Source: Neorhizobium tomejilense
Lineage (GTDB): Bacteria; Pseudomonadota; Alphaproteobacteria; Rhizobiales; Rhizobiaceae
Assembly: GCA_002968845.1 (NCBI GenBank)
Contig: PVBG01000010.1
Coordinates: forward strand, 62,001 to 126,000
DNA: 64,000 nucleotides
Direction: 5' to 3'
Position 1 is the first letter of the stretch. Each line of letters opens with the position of its first letter. This document shows positions 1 through 9,605 of this stretch, piece by piece. The notes below the pieces were generated by a model, which was not told the origin of the DNA, did no database searches, and was given only the letters and a program-made list of their open reading frames with translations. A program made the position numbers and the translations under genes.

Positions 1-214
1 GGCGCTCGTCGGCGGTGACGGCCAGTTTTGCACCGCATGTCTTCGCCTGATCTGCCAGAAGTGCGATATTGCTGTTGCCGGTGATGGCGACGACCTCGAA
101 GGCTTCGCGGCCGCCGAGTTGGTTCACCACATCCAACGTATTGACGCCGATCGAGCCGGTGGAACCGAGGATGCTGATACGGCGCTTGCCGGTTTCGGCC
201 ATGCTGTTTTCCAT
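1..214 (-). CDS. dxr: 1-deoxy-D-xylulose 5-phosphate reductoisomerase, N-terminal part
   Basis: Runs off the left edge of the window, so only about 71 N-terminal residues are present. After a short lead the chain reads [20 protein letters not shown], the Rossmann NADPH-binding start of DXR, followed by the helix and strand containing [16 protein letters not shown] converts 1-deoxy-D-xylulose 5-phosphate to methylerythritol 4-phosphate, the first committed step of the MEP isoprenoid pathway, in the cytoplasm. A second in-frame ATG four codons downstream (position 202) is an alternative start. Identification rests on the GSTGSIG motif, which is very characteristic of the family. Confidence 0.9.
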   Translation of the reverse strand, partial: MENSMAETGKRRISILGSTGSIGVNTLDVVNQLGGREAFEVVAITGNSNIALLADQAKTCGAKLAVTADER

Positions 215-335
215 TTCCTAAAGCTGCCGTTGGTCTACAAGCGAAAGCCACGGCTCACAAGAGCGGGCTTGAATTCGGCCCGGCTGCGACCAAGTGCAGC
301 TTGCACAACGGGTACTCTTGGCGCGAAGTGGGGCG

Positions 336-1565
336 ATGAGCGAACACCGTGAAATCCAGACGACTTGCGTGATCGCCGGCGCCGGCCCGGCAGGGCTGAT
401 GCTCGGCCTCCTGCTGGCGCGGGCCGGCCTCGATGTCACGGTCGTCGAAAAGCACGACGATTTCCTGCGCGATTTTCGGGGCGACACGATCCATCCCTCG
501 ACACTGGAGGTGATGCACGAACTCGGCCTGATCGACGAATTTTTGAAGCTGCCTCATACGCGGGCACCGAAGCTTTCGGCCGAAATGGGCGGCAAGACGA
601 TCACCATCGCAGATTTTTCGCGGCTGCCGGTCAGGAACCGCTTCATCGCCTTCATGCCGCAATGGGATTTTCTGAGCTTTCTCGCTGAAAAGGCGCAAGG
701 CTTTCCGAATTTCCGGCTGATCATGCAGGCGAAGGTGGTGAATGTGCTGGAGGATCGGGGCGCAATTTCGGGCCTCGTCCTGGAGACGCCGGAAGGAGAA
801 CTCACCATCCGCTCGACGCTTGTCGTCGGTGCGGACGGCCGCAATTCGGCCGTGCGGGAAAAGGCTCGCCTCGATGTCGAAAGTTTCGGTATGCCGAGCG
901 AAGTCGTCTGGATGAAGCTGTCGAAACAACCGGGCGATCCGAACGAGGTGATGGGCCATGCCGGGCCGCGCCAGGGTTTCGTGCTGATCGACCGCGGCGA
1001 ATATTGGCAATGCGGGTATGTGATCCGCCGCGCCACGTTCGCCGACATCCGCGAGAAAGGAATCAAGGCTTTCCGGCAGATGGTGATCGATGTTTCACCA
1101 CTGCCGGCCGAGCGGATGCAGGAGATCCGGAGTTTCGACGACACCAACCTGCTGACAGTGCGCATTGACCGGCTGAAGCAGTGGTGGCGGACGGGGCTGA
1201 TCTGCATCGGCGACGCGGCGCATGCGATGTCGCCGATCGGCGGCGTCGGCGTCAACCTGGCAATCCAGGATGCGGTGGCGGCCGCCAATATCCTGGCCAC
1301 ACCGCTGCGCGAGAGGCGCCTTGCCGATGCCGATCTCGCCGCCGTCGAAAAGCGCCGCGGGTTTCCGACCAGGGCGACGCAGAAGCTGCAGTTGATGATG
1401 AGGAGCCGCCGCCGCACCGATGAGGGAGACGACCGGAAGCGCCGGGGCCCGCCGGCCTTCATCCGGGGCATTGCCCGCTTTCCGCTGCTCGCCCATCTGG
1501 CCGGCCGGCTGATCGGGCTCGGGTTCCGCATGGAGCATGTGCGGGTAAAACAAGGCAACCTTTGA
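336..1565 (+). CDS. FAD-dependent monooxygenase (UbiH/PHBH-like)
   Basis: A flavoprotein hydroxylase of about 409 residues. The N-terminal dinucleotide-binding motif GAGPAGLMLGLLLARAG is followed by VVEKH. A central DGRNSAVR matches the DG motif of class A flavin monooxygenases, and C-terminal GDAAHAMSPIGGVGVNLAIQ is the second FAD-binding signature. The family hydroxylates aromatic or quinone substrates with NAD(P)H and oxygen. The substrate cannot be told from sequence. The ATG at 336 is chosen because the MSEHREIQ start places the FAD motif at the usual distance; an upstream in-frame ATG at 294 would add 14 atypical residues. It is divergent from dxr and followed by a DUF2937 gene. Confidence 0.85.
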   Translation: MSEHREIQTTCVIAGAGPAGLMLGLLLARAGLDVTVVEKHDDFLRDFRGDTIHPSTLEVMHELGLIDEFLKLPHTRAPKLSAEMGGKTITIADFSRLPVRNRFIAFMPQWDFLSFLAEKAQGFPNFRLIMQAKVVNVLEDRGAISGLVLETPEGELTIRSTLVVGADGRNSAVREKARLDVESFGMPSEVVWMKLSKQPGDPNEVMGHAGPRQGFVLIDRGEYWQCGYVIRRATFADIREKGIKAFRQMVIDVSPLPAERMQEIRSFDDTNLLTVRIDRLKQWWRTGLICIGDAAHAMSPIGGVGVNLAIQDAVAAANILATPLRERRLADADLAAVEKRRGFPTRATQKLQLMMRSRRRTDEGDDRKRRGPPAFIRGIARFPLLAHLAGRLIGLGFRMEHVRVKQGNL

Positions 1566-1607
1566 CGGGCCGGCGTCGTTGATCGGCAAAACAATCGAGG
1601 CTTTGCC

Positions 1608-2144
1608 ATGCTCATGCTCGGAAGAATGCTGACGATGGCGATGGCGCTGCTGGGCGGGGTCTTCTTTTCCCAGGCGCCGGAATTCGCGCAGCAATACCGT
1701 CAGCGGATCGGCGGCGCGCTCGACGAGCTCAAGATCATGATCTCGGAATTCGACGCCCAGGCCAACCACAACGGCCTCGACCGCCAGGAGGCGCTCAACA
1801 TCTATTCCGCCTCGCCGCAGACCTTCCTGCGCAATCAGGGCGAAGCGATGCGGCGGACCTTTTCGCGTTACGAGATGCTCGCCGAGCAACAGAAAGAGCT
1901 GACCCTGGCGCCACCGTTCACCAAGCCGTTCGTGGTGATGCGCAATCCCGATTCGACGACGTTTGCGAATGCCTGGCGCGATTTCGTGCCGGGTGTGCCG
2001 GTGGATTTCGCAGGCCTCACCTGGGCAGCAGGCGGATTGTTCTGCGGCTGGCTGATAGCGGCACTTCTCGGCGCTGCCCGCCGCGGCGCCTTTCGCTTGG
2101 TAAGGCGGCCGAAACGGATGGACCAGACGTCGACGATTGCCTGA
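1608..2144 (+). CDS. DUF2937 family inner-membrane protein
   Basis: A 178-residue protein with an N-terminal hydrophobic segment (LTMAMALLGGVFFSQAPEF), a soluble central part that begins QQYRQRIGGALDEL, and a C-terminal membrane segment (WAAGGLFCGWLIAALLG). This two-helix layout and the QQYxQRLxGxxDEL start are typical of DUF2937 proteins. No function is established for the family. It lies 42 bases after the monooxygenase in the same direction and may share its transcript. Confidence 0.75.
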   Translation: MLMLGRMLTMAMALLGGVFFSQAPEFAQQYRQRIGGALDELKIMISEFDAQANHNGLDRQEALNIYSASPQTFLRNQGEAMRRTFSRYEMLAEQQKELTLAPPFTKPFVVMRNPDSTTFANAWRDFVPGVPVDFAGLTWAAGGLFCGWLIAALLGAARRGAFRLVRRPKRMDQTSTIA

Positions 2145-2154
2145 TAAACGAGAG

Positions 2155-2231
2155 TGGTGATCCCAGATGGATTCGAACCATCGGCCTCAGGATTAGGAAT
2201 CCTGCGCTCTATCCTGCTGAGCTATGGGACC
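2155..2231 (-). tRNA. tRNA-Arg (anticodon CCT)
   Basis: Full cloverleaf on the minus strand with an encoded 3' CCA. The acceptor arm pairs GGTCCCA with TGGGATC, the D-arm contains AGCTCAG, the anticodon stem CAGGA/TCCTG encloses the loop TTCCTAA (anticodon CCT), and the T-arm carries GGTTCGAATCC. It reads AGG codons, which are rare in such GC-rich genomes. Confidence 0.97.
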
Positions 2232-2285
2232 ACATGAGGAATTCCATACAAAAGGCGAGGCGTTTAGCCAAGTCTTTTGTCTGCC

Positions 2286-3449
2286 TCATTCCGTCAACCG
2301 CTGTTCGGCGAGCCGAACCCAGTAGGAAATGCCGTAGGAAATCGCTTCGTCGTCGAAATCGTAATGCGGGTTGTGCAGTGCTGCCGTGTCGCCGTTGCCG
2401 ATGAAGATGAAGGCGCCGGGGCGGCGTTTCAGCATGAAGGCGAAATCCTCGCCGGCCATGGTCGGATCGACATTGGTGTCGACGTTGGAGGCGCCGACAA
2501 CTTCCGTCGCGACGCCGATCGCGTGGTCGGTCTCCAGGTCGTGGTTGAAGGTGACCGGACACTGGCGGTAATAATCGATCTCGGCCTCGGCGCCGTGGGC
2601 GCTGACGATGCCCTCGACGATCTGGCGGATGCGGTTTTCGGCGAGATCGCGGTTCTCCTCGCTGAGCGTCCGGACCGTGCCCCAGAGCGTCGCCTGGTCG
2701 GGGATGATGTTATATGCGGTGCCGGCGTCGAAACGGGTCACCGAAATGACGACCGAGCGGACCGGATCCGCGTTACGGGCGGCGATCGCCTGCAGGCTGC
2801 CGACCAGCTGCGAGCCGATGAAGATCGGGTCGATGGTCCTGTGCGGCTGGGCCGCGTGGCCGCCGCGGCCCTTGATGGTGATGGTGAAGCGGTCGGGGGC
2901 TGCCATGATGCCGCCCTTGCGGATGGCGAACTGGCCGAGCGGAATGCCGGGCATGTTGTGCATGCCGTAGACTTCGTCGATGCCGAAACGCTCCATCATG
3001 CCGTCGTCGACCATCGCCAGCGCGCCGGCGCCGCCCTCTTCGGCCGGCTGGAAGATCAGCGCCACGGTGCCGTTGAAATTGCGGGTTTCGGCGAGGTATT
3101 TCGCCGCACCCAGGAGCATCGACGTGTGCCCGTCATGGCCGCAGGCGTGCATCTTGCCGGGGACCTTCGAAGCCCAGGGTTTGCCGGTGATTTCGGTGAG
3201 CGGCAGCGCGTCCATATCGGCGCGCAGCCCGATCGTGCGGCCGCCCGGGCCCTTTCCGCGAATCATGCCGACGACGCCGGTGCGGCCGATGCCGGGCACC
3301 ACTTCGTCGACGCCGAATTCCTTCAGCTTCTGTTCCACGAAGGAGGCGGTGTTCTCGACCTCGTAAAGAATCTCAGGATTTTCATGAAGATATCGTCGCC
3401 ACTCGCTGACTTCGCCCTGAAGTTCGGCGGCTCGGTTCAAAATCGGCAT
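2286..3449 (-). CDS. M20 family amidohydrolase / aminoacylase (hippurate hydrolase type)
   Basis: A 387-residue zinc-dependent amidohydrolase of the M20D group. Visible motifs are RADMDALPL and the metal-binding MHACGHDGHTSMLLGAA, the Glu pair in FQPAEEGGAGA, RGGHAAQPH of the dimerisation domain, and MAGEDFAFML near the C-terminus. Members remove acyl groups from N-acyl amino acids or related amides. The physiological substrate is unknown. No signal peptide is visible, so it is probably cytoplasmic. It is transcribed towards tRNA-Arg and stands alone; a divergent D,D-carboxypeptidase starts about 160 bases upstream. Confidence 0.9.
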   Translation of the reverse strand: MPILNRAAELQGEVSEWRRYLHENPEILYEVENTASFVEQKLKEFGVDEVVPGIGRTGVVGMIRGKGPGGRTIGLRADMDALPLTEITGKPWASKVPGKMHACGHDGHTSMLLGAAKYLAETRNFNGTVALIFQPAEEGGAGALAMVDDGMMERFGIDEVYGMHNMPGIPLGQFAIRKGGIMAAPDRFTITIKGRGGHAAQPHRTIDPIFIGSQLVGSLQAIAARNADPVRSVVISVTRFDAGTAYNIIPDQATLWGTVRTLSEENRDLAENRIRQIVEGIVSAHGAEAEIDYYRQCPVTFNHDLETDHAIGVATEVVGASNVDTNVDPTMAGEDFAFMLKRRPGAFIFIGNGDTAALHNPHYDFDDEAISYGISYWVRLAEQRLTE

Positions 3450-3607
3450 AATGTTCCCTGTTGCTGGCTGGTCACGCGGTTATGACAAGTCCTCCCGCCC
3501 GGAGTGTGCCTGTCATGATTGACGTAATCAATCTTCTTTGCCATTGCTTGGCCACATAGGCCGCATATGCGCCACACTCGTTAAAGCCGCAACAACGAGG
3601 GACACCC

Positions 3608-4705
3608 TTGCCGACTTCAAGCCTCCGATCCGTGTCCGCCACCCGGCTGATTTCTGCCGTTACGGCCATTGGGCTTTTCGTATCCGCAGGAAGCGCCGCC
3701 GCCAATCCCAAGATGGTGATCGACGCCCGGACCGGTAAGGTGATCGCCCATGAGGACGCGTTCCTGAAATGGTATCCGGCCTCGCTGACCAAGCTGATGA
3801 CCGCATACGTCACCTTCAAGGCGTTGAAGTCCGGCAGGCTTACGCTCGATACGCCTATCGTGATGAGCAAGAAGGCGACCGATCAGCCGGCGAGCAAGAT
3901 GTATTTCAAGCCGGGCTCCAAGCTCACCATGGACAGCGCCTTGAAAATCCTGCTCGTCAAGTCGGCGAACGACGTGGCAGTCGCGGTCGCCGAGACGGTC
4001 GGCGGCTCGCTCGACCAGTTCGTGGCGATGATGAACAGCCAGGCCCAGGCGCTCGGCATGACCTCGACGCGCTATATCAACCCCCATGGCCTGCCCGGCA
4101 AGGGCCAGTATTCGACAGCGCGCGATCTTGCGCTGCTGACGTTGCGCCTGAAGCAGGATTTTCCGGAATACCAGAGCTATTTTTCGCTTGAGGGCATCGA
4201 TACCGGTGCCAAGCAATATCCGAACTTCAATACGCTGATCGGCCGCTTCGATGGCGCCGACGGGATGAAGACCGGTTTCATCTGCGCCTCTGGCTTCAAT
4301 CAGGTCGGTTCGGCGACGCGCGACGGCCGCACGGTGATCTCCGTGGTGCTGGGGTCCGACAGCCTTGCCGGCCGCGCTGACGACACCGCCAACCTTCTGC
4401 AGCAGGGATTGACCTCGCCGGCGAACCAGGGCGTGCCGCTGACATCGCTGCAGCCCTATGGAGACATGGCCGAGGTCAACGACGTCAGCGCCACGATCTG
4501 CAATCCGCAGGCAGCCAAGGTGCGCAGCGAAACCCGTGACGATGCCGGCCGGACTGTCCAGCACTCGCCCTATATCCACGAGATGGACCGCCCGCCCGTC
4601 TACAGCTTCGCCGGTCTTATTCCCGGCAGCGAACAGATCGCTTCAACCAAGGGCAAGAACGAGATCGCCAACGTGCCGATCCCGCAGCCGCGCCCGACAT
4701 TCTGA
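3608..4705 (+). CDS. D-alanyl-D-alanine carboxypeptidase (S11 family, DacA/DacC-like)
   Basis: A 365-residue penicillin-binding protein of low-molecular-mass type. It has an N-terminal signal peptide ending near SAGSAAANP, the catalytic SLTK (within WYPASLTKLMT), the SAN triad element (VKSANDVA) and KTG (DGMKTGFICAS). It trims the terminal D-Ala from peptidoglycan pentapeptides in the periplasm. The TTG at 3608 is taken as start: GAGGG lies about seven bases upstream, and the next ATG would remove the signal peptide. The C-terminal region after the peptidase domain is Pro-rich and ends PIPQPRPTF. The CobW-type GTPase gene follows after 13 bases. Confidence 0.9.
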   Translation: MPTSSLRSVSATRLISAVTAIGLFVSAGSAAANPKMVIDARTGKVIAHEDAFLKWYPASLTKLMTAYVTFKALKSGRLTLDTPIVMSKKATDQPASKMYFKPGSKLTMDSALKILLVKSANDVAVAVAETVGGSLDQFVAMMNSQAQALGMTSTRYINPHGLPGKGQYSTARDLALLTLRLKQDFPEYQSYFSLEGIDTGAKQYPNFNTLIGRFDGADGMKTGFICASGFNQVGSATRDGRTVISVVLGSDSLAGRADDTANLLQQGLTSPANQGVPLTSLQPYGDMAEVNDVSATICNPQAAKVRSETRDDAGRTVQHSPYIHEMDRPPVYSFAGLIPGSEQIASTKGKNEIANVPIPQPRPTF

Positions 4706-4718
4706 ACGAGAACAGGTC

Positions 4719-5909
4719 ATGTCTTCTGCCCGCAGCCGGATTCCGGTTTCCATCCTCACCGGGTTTCTCGGCGCTGGAAAATCGACGCTGCTGAACCGTA
4801 TCCTGAAGGATCCGGGCACCAGCGATACGGCCGTGATCATCAACGAGTTCGGCGAAGTCGGGATCGACAATTTTCTGGTTGAAGCTTCGGGCGACGCGTT
4901 GCTGGAGATCGCCAATGGCTGCCTCTGCTGCACGGTGCGCGGCGAGCTGGTGGATTCGCTCGCCTCGATCATGGACGGCATCCAGACGGGCCGGCTGAGG
5001 CCGATCCGCCGCGTCGTGATCGAAACGACGGGCCTTGCGGACCCGGCGCCGGTCATGCAGTCGGTGATGGGCAATCCGGTCATCGCGCAGAATTTCGAGC
5101 TCGACGGCGTCATCACCGTGGTCGATGCGGTGAACGGGGTGTCGACGCTGGACCGTCATCAGGAGGCCGTGAAGCAGGTGGCGGTGGCCGACCGGCTGAT
5201 CATCTCAAAACTGTCGATGGCGGATCACCCCCAGCTGGCGGCGCTGAAAAGCCGGCTTGCGGCGCTCAACCCGCGGGCGCCGATCGTCGATGGCGACAGC
5301 GAAGCGGCCGGCACGGCGGCCATTCTGGTGAGCGGCCTCTACGATCCGGCGACGAAGATCGCCGACGTCGATCGCTGGCTGCATGACGAACTGGCGAACG
5401 ATGCCGAGGCCCATCACCACCACGATCACGGTCATGACCACGATGATCATCACCATGGCCATGAACATGAACATAACCATGACCACCACGGGCATGGCCA
5501 TCACCACCATCATCATGACGTGAACCGCCATGGCGACGACATCCGCTCCTTCTCGATCATCCACGACAAGCCGATCGATCCGACGGCGATCGAGATGTTC
5601 ATCGACCTCCTGCGCTCGGCGCATGGCGAGAAACTGCTCCGGATGAAGGCGATCGTGGCGCTTTCCGACAATCCGGAACGGCCGCTGGTGCTGCATGGGG
5701 TGCAGAGCGTCTTCCATCCGCCGCAGCGCCTGCCGAAGTGGCCCGACGGATCCGACCGGCGCACGCGCATGGTGCTGATCACGCAAGGGCTGGAAGAAGC
5801 CTTCGTCTCGGATCTTTTCGCGGCATTTACGGGCCAGCCCCGCGTCGACCGGCCGGACCGCGCTGCGCTGGAAGACAATCCGCTCGCCGTTCCCGGGCTG
5901 CGGATGTAG
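4719..5909 (+). CDS. CobW/YjiA-family GTP-binding metallochaperone with His-rich linker
   Basis: A 396-residue G3E GTPase. Walker A is GFLGAGKST, the metal-binding switch is NGCLCCTVRGEL, and the guanine-specificity position appears as ISKL. A C-terminal CobW_C domain contains DIRSFSI and VLHGVQSVFHPP. Between them, around residues 232-267, lies a long run of His and Asp residues, suited to binding Zn, Co or Ni. Family members deliver metal, most often zinc, to client proteins. A link to cobalamin synthesis is not supported here, since cobS-cobT lie 8 kb away and the immediate neighbours are cell-wall and TusA genes. The start follows the carboxypeptidase stop by 13 bases, suggesting one operon. 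Confidence 0.88.
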   Translation: MSSARSRIPVSILTGFLGAGKSTLLNRILKDPGTSDTAVIINEFGEVGIDNFLVEASGDALLEIANGCLCCTVRGELVDSLASIMDGIQTGRLRPIRRVVIETTGLADPAPVMQSVMGNPVIAQNFELDGVITVVDAVNGVSTLDRHQEAVKQVAVADRLIISKLSMADHPQLAALKSRLAALNPRAPIVDGDSEAAGTAAILVSGLYDPATKIADVDRWLHDELANDAEAHHHHDHGHDHDDHHHGHEHEHNHDHHGHGHHHHHHDVNRHGDDIRSFSIIHDKPIDPTAIEMFIDLLRSAHGEKLLRMKAIVALSDNPERPLVLHGVQSVFHPPQRLPKWPDGSDRRTRMVLITQGLEEAFVSDLFAAFTGQPRVDRPDRAALEDNPLAVPGLRM

Positions 5910-5914
5910 GCCGC

Positions 5915-6148
5915 TCAGCCCTTGCGGATCAGAAAACGGTGCCCCGTCTCGGTCTTTTCCGAGCGGACCAGTTGGTGGCCTTCCTGGCTGCAGAAATGCG
6001 GGATGTCGATGCCGGCGAGAGGGTCGGTGGTTTCGATCGCAAGCTCCGCGCCGCTCTCCATGCCTTTCAGCCGGCGGCGCGTCTTCAGGACGGGCAGCGG
6101 ACACTTCAGGCCTCTCAGATCGTAGAGGCCTGCGGTCTCAAAGCTCAT
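5915..6148 (-). CDS. TusA-family sulfurtransferase
   Basis: A 77-residue protein with the family signature DLRGLKCPLPVLKTRR; the single Cys in LKCPLP is the persulfide-carrying residue. TusA proteins relay sulfur for tRNA thiolation, molybdenum cofactor and related pathways in the cytoplasm. Its start overlaps the stop of the upstream L,D-transpeptidase gene by four bases (ATGA), so translation is coupled. It is convergent with the CobW-type gene, leaving five bases between stops. Confidence 0.88.
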   Translation of the reverse strand: MSFETAGLYDLRGLKCPLPVLKTRRRLKGMESGAELAIETTDPLAGIDIPHFCSQEGHQLVRSEKTETGHRFLIRKG

Positions 6149-7467
6149 TCCTGGCTCCAGAACTTCCAGAACGGCTTCTTCTTTTCCTCGCTGATCGGCG
6201 GTGCCGCATAGGCGAGCGGGTTCTGGGCCGGGATCGGAACCGTGGTCGTCGTGCCCTGCGCCGTTGTGACAGTGGGGACCGTACCGGTGCTCTGCGCGGC
6301 ATTGCTCTGGGCAATCGGGCCGGCTGCCGGCAGGCGGTCCTGCTTCATGCGATCGGCGGCGGTGCCGGGACGAAACGTGACGGGCGCGGCGGAGGCAAGC
6401 ATGGTATTGGCCGGCTTGTTCTGGGAGGCCATCCGCTTTTCCATCATGTCGCGGAACTCGGACTGGCTCAGCAGCTTGCCGGCTTCCAGCGACGTTCCGG
6501 TCGGCGCATAGGCGATGTCGCGGCCCTTGCGCTTGCCGGCAACCACGGCCTTGCGCTCGGCTTCGGTCGGCTCATACCAGACCTTGCCGTCGAAATTCTC
6601 GAGCGCCTTGGCGTAGGCGACCTGGTAGGTCTTTTCGTAGGAGGTCAGCGCAGCCGAGAGAGCCGGCGGCGTGGACATGGGCGGGCAGGCCGCGGCAGGC
6701 GCAAATGTGCCGTTGCTATCGACCTGCTGGTTGAAGACATACTTCTTTTCGCAGACGTTGACTTCCGGCGGGCGCTTGGTGACTTCGAAATGATCGAAGC
6801 CGGTCTTCAGCATTTTCCAGAAATCATAATTCTGGCTGTCGCGGTGGCGCGCCATGTTCTCCGCGGTCATGCGGAAGGGGAGCGCCTGGAGCTGCACGGA
6901 GGTCTGGCCACCCTTGAAGGCGTCGCGGGCGAAGGCGTAGATTTCCAGAACCTGTTCGTCGGTCATCGAATAACAGCCGGACGACGAGCAGGCGCCGTGG
7001 ATCATCAGGTTCGATCCGCTGCGGCCGTTGGCGGCGTCGTAGCGGTTCGGGAAGCCGGTATTGATGGCAAGGTAATATTTCGAATTCGGGTTCAGGTGCG
7101 CCGGCGTCAGGTTATAGAAGCCTTCCGGAGCCTGGCGGTCGCCTTCCTTGACCTTCGGGCCGAGCTTTCCGGACCAGGCGCAGATGTCGTAGCTCTTGAT
7201 CACCTCGAAACGGTTGTCGGCCCTTGCCTTCCATACTTCCAGCTTGCCCTCTTCCTTGAGGATGCGGACCATGATCGGCGAATTGCGCGGCATGTTCTTC
7301 TTCTGCATCTCGGCGAGAATGCTCGAAGGCAGGGGCTGCTCGACCTTGTTCTTGACGCTCTTCAGGTCGATGCTCGCGGAATCGAGCGTGTCGTTACAGC
7401 CCGTCAGGGCAGTTGCCACGAGGAGAGCAAAAGCGATGTGTTTCAGGCGCATCGGTACGGACCACAT
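6145..7467 (-). CDS. L,D-transpeptidase family lipoprotein (YafK-like)
   Basis: A 440-residue protein with a lipoprotein signal (LLVATALTGC, lipid-modified Cys). A YkuD/YafK catalytic domain contains IHGACSSSGCYSM, with the active His and Cys. A Pro/Thr/Ala-rich C-terminal tail ends KKKPFWKFWSQE. Such enzymes crosslink or cleave L,D bonds in peptidoglycan or attach proteins to it; the YafK branch is often hydrolytic. The second Met (position 7452) gives a compact MRLKHIAF signal peptide and may be the true start. The gene overlaps tusA. Confidence 0.82.
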   Translation of the reverse strand: MWSVPMRLKHIAFALLVATALTGCNDTLDSASIDLKSVKNKVEQPLPSSILAEMQKKNMPRNSPIMVRILKEEGKLEVWKARADNRFEVIKSYDICAWSGKLGPKVKEGDRQAPEGFYNLTPAHLNPNSKYYLAINTGFPNRYDAANGRSGSNLMIHGACSSSGCYSMTDEQVLEIYAFARDAFKGGQTSVQLQALPFRMTAENMARHRDSQNYDFWKMLKTGFDHFEVTKRPPEVNVCEKKYVFNQQVDSNGTFAPAAACPPMSTPPALSAALTSYEKTYQVAYAKALENFDGKVWYEPTEAERKAVVAGKRKGRDIAYAPTGTSLEAGKLLSQSEFRDMMEKRMASQNKPANTMLASAAPVTFRPGTAADRMKQDRLPAAGPIAQSNAAQSTGTVPTVTTAQGTTTTVPIPAQNPLAYAAPPISEEKKKPFWKFWSQE

Positions 7468-7633
7468 AGACTTGGAACGACGAACGAATTCGGTACAGGA
7501 CTTCTATGAATAAAGCGGTAATCTTTACATATTCTTAACCGCTTGCGCCGGCCTGTCCAGCAAAACCGCCCGGCACCCAATGTTATCAGCAATATGGCCA
7601 AATTTGGCTATTGGCGTGGCAGAGACCCGAAGA

Positions 7634-8587
7634 TCAGAGATTGCGGCCGATATCGAGGAATTTCTGCCGGCGTGCAGCCCGCACTTCTTCGCCCGAGAGC
7701 CTTCCGAGATCCTCAAGCGCCGAAGCGATGATCTTGCCCGTCGCGCTGATGACGGTTTCGGGTTCGCGATGCGCGCCGCCGACCGGTTCGGGGATGATGT
7801 CGTCGATAATGCCGAGGCCCTTCAGGTCTTCGGCGGTGATCTTCATGTTGGTCGCAGCCTCGCGGGCGCGCGTCGAATCGCGCCAGAGGATGGAGGCCGC
7901 GCCTTCGGGGGAGATGACCGAATAGATCGAATGTTCGAGCATGTAGACGCGGTTGCCGGTGGCGATCGCGATTGCGCCGCCGGAGCCGCCTTCGCCGATC
8001 ACGACCGAAACCATCGGCACTTTCAGGCCCAGGCACATTTCGGTCGAGCGGGCGATGGCCTCCGCCTGGCCGCGTTCCTCGGCGCCGACACCCGGATAGG
8101 CGCCTGCCGTATCGATGAGGGTGATGACGGGCAGGTGAAAACGATCGGCCATTTCCATGATCCGGATCGCCTTGCGGTAACCTTCCGGACGTGGGCTGCC
8201 GAAATTGTGTTTCAGGCGGGTCTTGGTGTCATGGCCCTTTTCCTGGCCGATGACGGCGACGGGCATGCCGTTGAAGCGGGCAAGGCCTGCCTGAATGGCG
8301 GCATCCTCGCCGAAATTGCGATCGCCGGCGAGCGGCGTGAAATCGGTAAAGAGATGGGCGGAATAATCGACGAAATGCGGACGCTGCGGATGGCGCGCGA
8401 CCTGCGTTTTCTCCCAGGCGCCGAGCTTGGAATAGATTTCCCGGGTGGCTTCCCTGACCCGGGTCTCCAACCTGCCGATTTCCTCGGACGTATCGATGCT
8501 TTCGTCCTCGGAGGCGAGCTTTTTGAGCTCGTGAATCTTGCCTTCGAGGTCCGAGATGGGCTTTTCGAAATCGAGATAAGTCTGCAT
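7634..8587 (-). CDS. accA: Acetyl-CoA carboxylase carboxyltransferase subunit alpha
   Basis: A 317-residue protein matching AccA along its full length. It starts [15 protein letters not shown] and contains [26 protein letters not shown] (here [13 protein letters not shown]), [11 protein letters not shown] and [13 protein letters not shown]. With AccD it transfers the carboxyl group from biotin carboxyl carrier protein to acetyl-CoA, making malonyl-CoA for fatty-acid synthesis. It lies about 60 bases downstream of xerD in the same direction. Confidence 0.97.
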   Translation of the reverse strand: MQTYLDFEKPISDLEGKIHELKKLASEDESIDTSEEIGRLETRVREATREIYSKLGAWEKTQVARHPQRPHFVDYSAHLFTDFTPLAGDRNFGEDAAIQAGLARFNGMPVAVIGQEKGHDTKTRLKHNFGSPRPEGYRKAIRIMEMADRFHLPVITLIDTAGAYPGVGAEERGQAEAIARSTEMCLGLKVPMVSVVIGEGGSGGAIAIATGNRVYMLEHSIYSVISPEGAASILWRDSTRAREAATNMKITAEDLKGLGIIDDIIPEPVGGAHREPETVISATGKIIASALEDLGRLSGEEVRAARRQKFLDIGRNL

Positions 8588-8650
8588 GAGAGCCGGTTTC
8601 CGGTTGTTTTATCTCAGGAACACGGAGTTCCTATTTTATGTTTGGGGCCT

Positions 8651-9595
8651 CTAATCCCGGTTTTTGGCCTGTTTTGCAAGAGGGTGGTGTGTTTGAACCA
8701 GCTCTCGCAGCCTTTCTTCCAGTACATGCGTGTAGATTTGAGTGGTGGAAATGTCCGAATGGCCGAGCAGTTCCTGCACAACGCGAAGGTCCGCGCCGTT
8801 CTGGAGGAGGTGGCTTGCGAAGGCATGGCGCATCACATGCGGAGAGATTGCGGCCGTGCGAAGTCCGGCGCGCGCCGCCAGGCCCTTGAGGTCGCGGGCA
8901 AATACCTGCCTTGGCAAATACCCCTCCTTGCCGGCGGACGGGAAGAGCCAGGGACTGTCACCTGTCTTGGCGAGCGAGGCCTGCCGGGCCTGGCCATAGG
9001 GCCCGAGAGCCGCGATCGCCGACCTGGATAGCGGCACCAGCCGTTCCTTGTTGCCCTTGCCGCGGATGATCAGGAAACGGCCTTCCTGGTCGAGAACCTT
9101 GACCGGCAGCGACACGAGCTCGCTGACGCGCATGCCAGTCGCATAGAGAAGTTCGAGCAGCGCCAGCATTCTGAGCCGCGCAAGCTGATCCGGTCCGGGT
9201 TCGGCGGCTTCCTTGGCCGCCAGGTCCAGGAGCCGCGTCACGTCGTCCTCGCTCATGATCTTCGGCAGCGAGCGGCCTTTTTTCGGTGCGTCGAGGATGG
9301 CGGTCGGGTCGTCGCCGCGCAGGCCCTCGGCATAGAGGAACTTGTAGAACTGCCGCATGGCCGACAGTTTTCTCGCCTGAGACGAAGCAGCAAAACCCTG
9401 GGCGCCGAGATGGGCGAGATAGGCGGAGAGATTGGCGCTTTGCGCCGTCAGGGCCGAAACGCTGCCGGCGACGAGGAAGGACTGCAGATCTTCGAGGTCG
9501 CGTTCGTAGGATGAGAGCGTGTTGCCGGCGGCACCCCGTTCGGCGCTCATCATCTCGAGAAAGGCTTCGATATGGGCTCGGGAAAGGTCGGCCAT
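8651..9595 (-). CDS. xerD: Site-specific tyrosine recombinase XerD
   Basis: A 314-residue tyrosine recombinase with an N-terminal SAM-like DNA-binding domain ([20 protein letters not shown]). Catalytic residues are Arg in TGMRVSEL, Lys in RGKGNKER, the [12 protein letters not shown] box with His/Arg, [12 protein letters not shown], and the nucleophilic Tyr of IYTHV. Xer recombinases resolve chromosome dimers at dif with FtsK. The location beside accA and aroK is the usual rhizobial one for xerD, and it is core rather than an island integrase. Confidence 0.93.
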   Translation of the reverse strand: MADLSRAHIEAFLEMMSAERGAAGNTLSSYERDLEDLQSFLVAGSVSALTAQSANLSAYLAHLGAQGFAASSQARKLSAMRQFYKFLYAEGLRGDDPTAILDAPKKGRSLPKIMSEDDVTRLLDLAAKEAAEPGPDQLARLRMLALLELLYATGMRVSELVSLPVKVLDQEGRFLIIRGKGNKERLVPLSRSAIAALGPYGQARQASLAKTGDSPWLFPSAGKEGYLPRQVFARDLKGLAARAGLRTAAISPHVMRHAFASHLLQNGADLRVVQELLGHSDISTTQIYTHVLEERLRELVQTHHPLAKQAKNRD

Positions 9596-9605
9596 CTACC
9601 TGCCG

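Noticed and set aside
2277..3485. A 402-codon plus-strand frame
   Set aside because: Antisense to the M20 amidohydrolase, whose metal-binding motifs are intact; no family-like sequence in the antisense frame.
7580..9031. A 483-codon plus-strand frame
   Set aside because: It covers accA and part of xerD on the opposite strand and has no recognisable domain.
8651..9595. Tyrosine recombinase as an island integrase
   Set aside because: Sequence and neighbours match core xerD; it is 40 kb from the tRNA border.
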